Below are positions 63,137 to 64,000 of a DNA stretch of 64,000 nt, piece after piece. A program made the position numbers and the translations under genes. The stretch's first letter is position 1. The number at the start of each line of letters is the position of its first letter. This DNA is from Variovorax sp. CF313 (GTDB lineage: Bacteria; Pseudomonadota; Gammaproteobacteria; Burkholderiales; Burkholderiaceae_C). The stretch is taken from NCBI RefSeq assembly GCF_000282635.1, contig NZ_AKIW01000087.1, positions 1-64,000 on the forward strand. The letters run 5' to 3'. The notes below the pieces were generated by a model that did no database searches, was not told the DNA's origin, and worked only from the letters and a program-made list of their open reading frames with translations.

Positions 63137-64000
63137 ATGCCCGTCTCATTTCAACGCGTCTACCTCGAAAGCGCCGGCTACTTCATGCCGGGCGAGCCCA
63201 TTCCCAACGACCGCATGGACGCCTACATCGCGCCGCTCAACCGCATGTCGGAGCGCATCAAGCGGCGCATCCTGGCGGAGAACGGCATCCTCACGCGGCA
63301 CTACGCCATCGACGAGGAAGGCGTGACCCGCCACACCAATGCGCAACTGGCGGCAGGTGCGATCCGCGACTGCCTGCGGCGGGGCGGCGCGGAGCTGTCG
63401 CGCGTGTCGCTGCTGGCCAGCGGCTCGTCGGGCGGCGACACGCTGATGCCAGGCTTTGCCAACATGATCCAGGGCGAGCTGACGGCGCAGCCGATGGAGA
63501 CGCATTCGGTGCACGGCATCTGCGCGGCGGGCGTGTCGGCGATCCAGACGGCCGCGCAGGGCATCGAGCTGGGGGCGCACCGCTCGGCGGTGGCGGTGGC
63601 CAGCGAGATGCCGTCGCGCCTCTTCAAGCGCTCGCGCTTCGCGGCGCGCGGCTACGAGACAGACTTCGACTCTCACTTCCTGCGCTGGATGCTGTCCGAT
63701 GGCGCGGGCGCCTTGCTGCTGTCCGACGGTACGCCCGCACTGGCCGGTGCACCGGGGTTGCGGCTGAAGCTGAAGTGGGTGCACCAGCGCGCCTTCTCGG
63801 GCGACTACCCGGTGTGCATGCAGCTCGGGCTGACCGAAGACCGGGCACGCGGCCACCTCGATTTCGGTTCCTGGGCCGAGGCCGAAGCTGCCGGCGCGCT
63901 GTCGCTGCGCCAGGACATCCGTCTGCTGCCGCACCTGTTCGACATCGGCATCCACGAGTACGCGGGTCTCGTGCGCGACGGCTGGGTCGATCCGAAGCGG
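63137..64000 (+). CDS. 3-oxoacyl-ACP synthase III-like enzyme, truncated by window end
   Basis: 288 residues visible from ATG 63137; no stop before the window edge. A thiolase fold of the FabH type: VSLLASGSSGGDTLMPG and the active-site Cys129 in HSVHGICAAGVSAIQTAAQG. The His/Asn of the triad would lie beyond the window. It begins 3 bp after the desaturase stop. FabH-like enzymes outside fab operons often start a dedicated acyl chain for a special lipid or secondary metabolite. Confidence 0.82.
   Translation, partial: MPVSFQRVYLESAGYFMPGEPIPNDRMDAYIAPLNRMSERIKRRILAENGILTRHYAIDEEGVTRHTNAQLAAGAIRDCLRRGGAELSRVSLLASGSSGGDTLMPGFANMIQGELTAQPMETHSVHGICAAGVSAIQTAAQGIELGAHRSAVAVASEMPSRLFKRSRFAARGYETDFDSHFLRWMLSDGAGALLLSDGTPALAGAPGLRLKLKWVHQRAFSGDYPVCMQLGLTEDRARGHLDFGSWAEAEAAGALSLRQDIRLLPHLFDIGIHEYAGLVRDGWVDPKR

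Overview
The window looks like a chromosomal segment of a high-GC betaproteobacterium in the Comamonadaceae, most like Variovorax or a close relative. This rests on gene order (pst-phoU-phoBR beside ppk/ppx, trxA/rho/rpmE2, dnaX-ybaB-recR with a 4.5S RNA upstream, moaA-mobA-moeA) and on a GC-rich intergenic repeat style I associate with that group. I could not run any database comparison.

Positions 1 to about 10,486 are accessory DNA with lower GC and little recognisable metabolism. From 1 to 3,398 there is a one-directional (minus strand) array of eight small genes. Every gene is preceded by a copy of a degenerate 27-30 bp element, so the region reads as [element][gene] units like a cassette array, yet no integron integrase or classical attC site is visible. 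Some members resemble immunity or envelope proteins (a SUFU-like protein, a DUF6794-like protein, a surface-adhesin E-like protein). At its upstream edge lies a 28 bp site with the 11-6-11 architecture of XerCD (dif-like) sites, then a MarR-type regulator with an operator-like palindrome. From 4,435 to 10,358 there is an HTH protein followed by a tightly overlapping operon for a Tn7-like transposition machine: a TnsA-TnsB fusion, a TnsC-type AAA+ ATPase and a zinc-finger TniQ/TnsD-type target selector. The operon ends 128 bp before the 3' end of a tRNA-Arg(TCT) gene, which suggests tRNA-targeted insertion. The TnsA-like half appears to have lost its catalytic lysine.

Positions 10,487-13,320 run from tRNA-Arg to tRNA-Pro(TGG) and hold a two-gene exopolysaccharide module (processive GT2 synthase plus outer-membrane barrel).

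Positions 13,366-29,259 form a phosphate-response neighbourhood: an ornithine-lipid acyltransferase (olsB), ppk and sixA, a lipoprotein, divergent ppx, and the pstSCAB-phoU-phoB-phoR run. Pho-box-like direct repeats with 11 bp spacing sit upstream of ppk and of pstS.

Positions 29,273-59,710 are housekeeping and metabolic genes: MATE exporter, glycosyltransferase, rpmE2, rho, trxA, an AddAB-type helicase-nuclease, a flavoprotein, ffs, dnaX-ybaB-recR, a SsuABC-like ABC transporter, ltrA, mltD-gloB, a methyltransferase, rnhA, moaA-mobA-moeA, an aldehyde dehydrogenase and an exported peroxiredoxin. dnaX carries a nine-A slippery run with an immediate -1-frame stop and a GC-rich hairpin, predicting tau and gamma forms.

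Positions 59,854-64,000 hold a phospholipase D-family lipoprotein, then two membrane desaturase-type enzymes and a ketoacyl-ACP synthase III in one run. It looks like the start of a lipid-modification or secondary-metabolite cluster that continues beyond the window.
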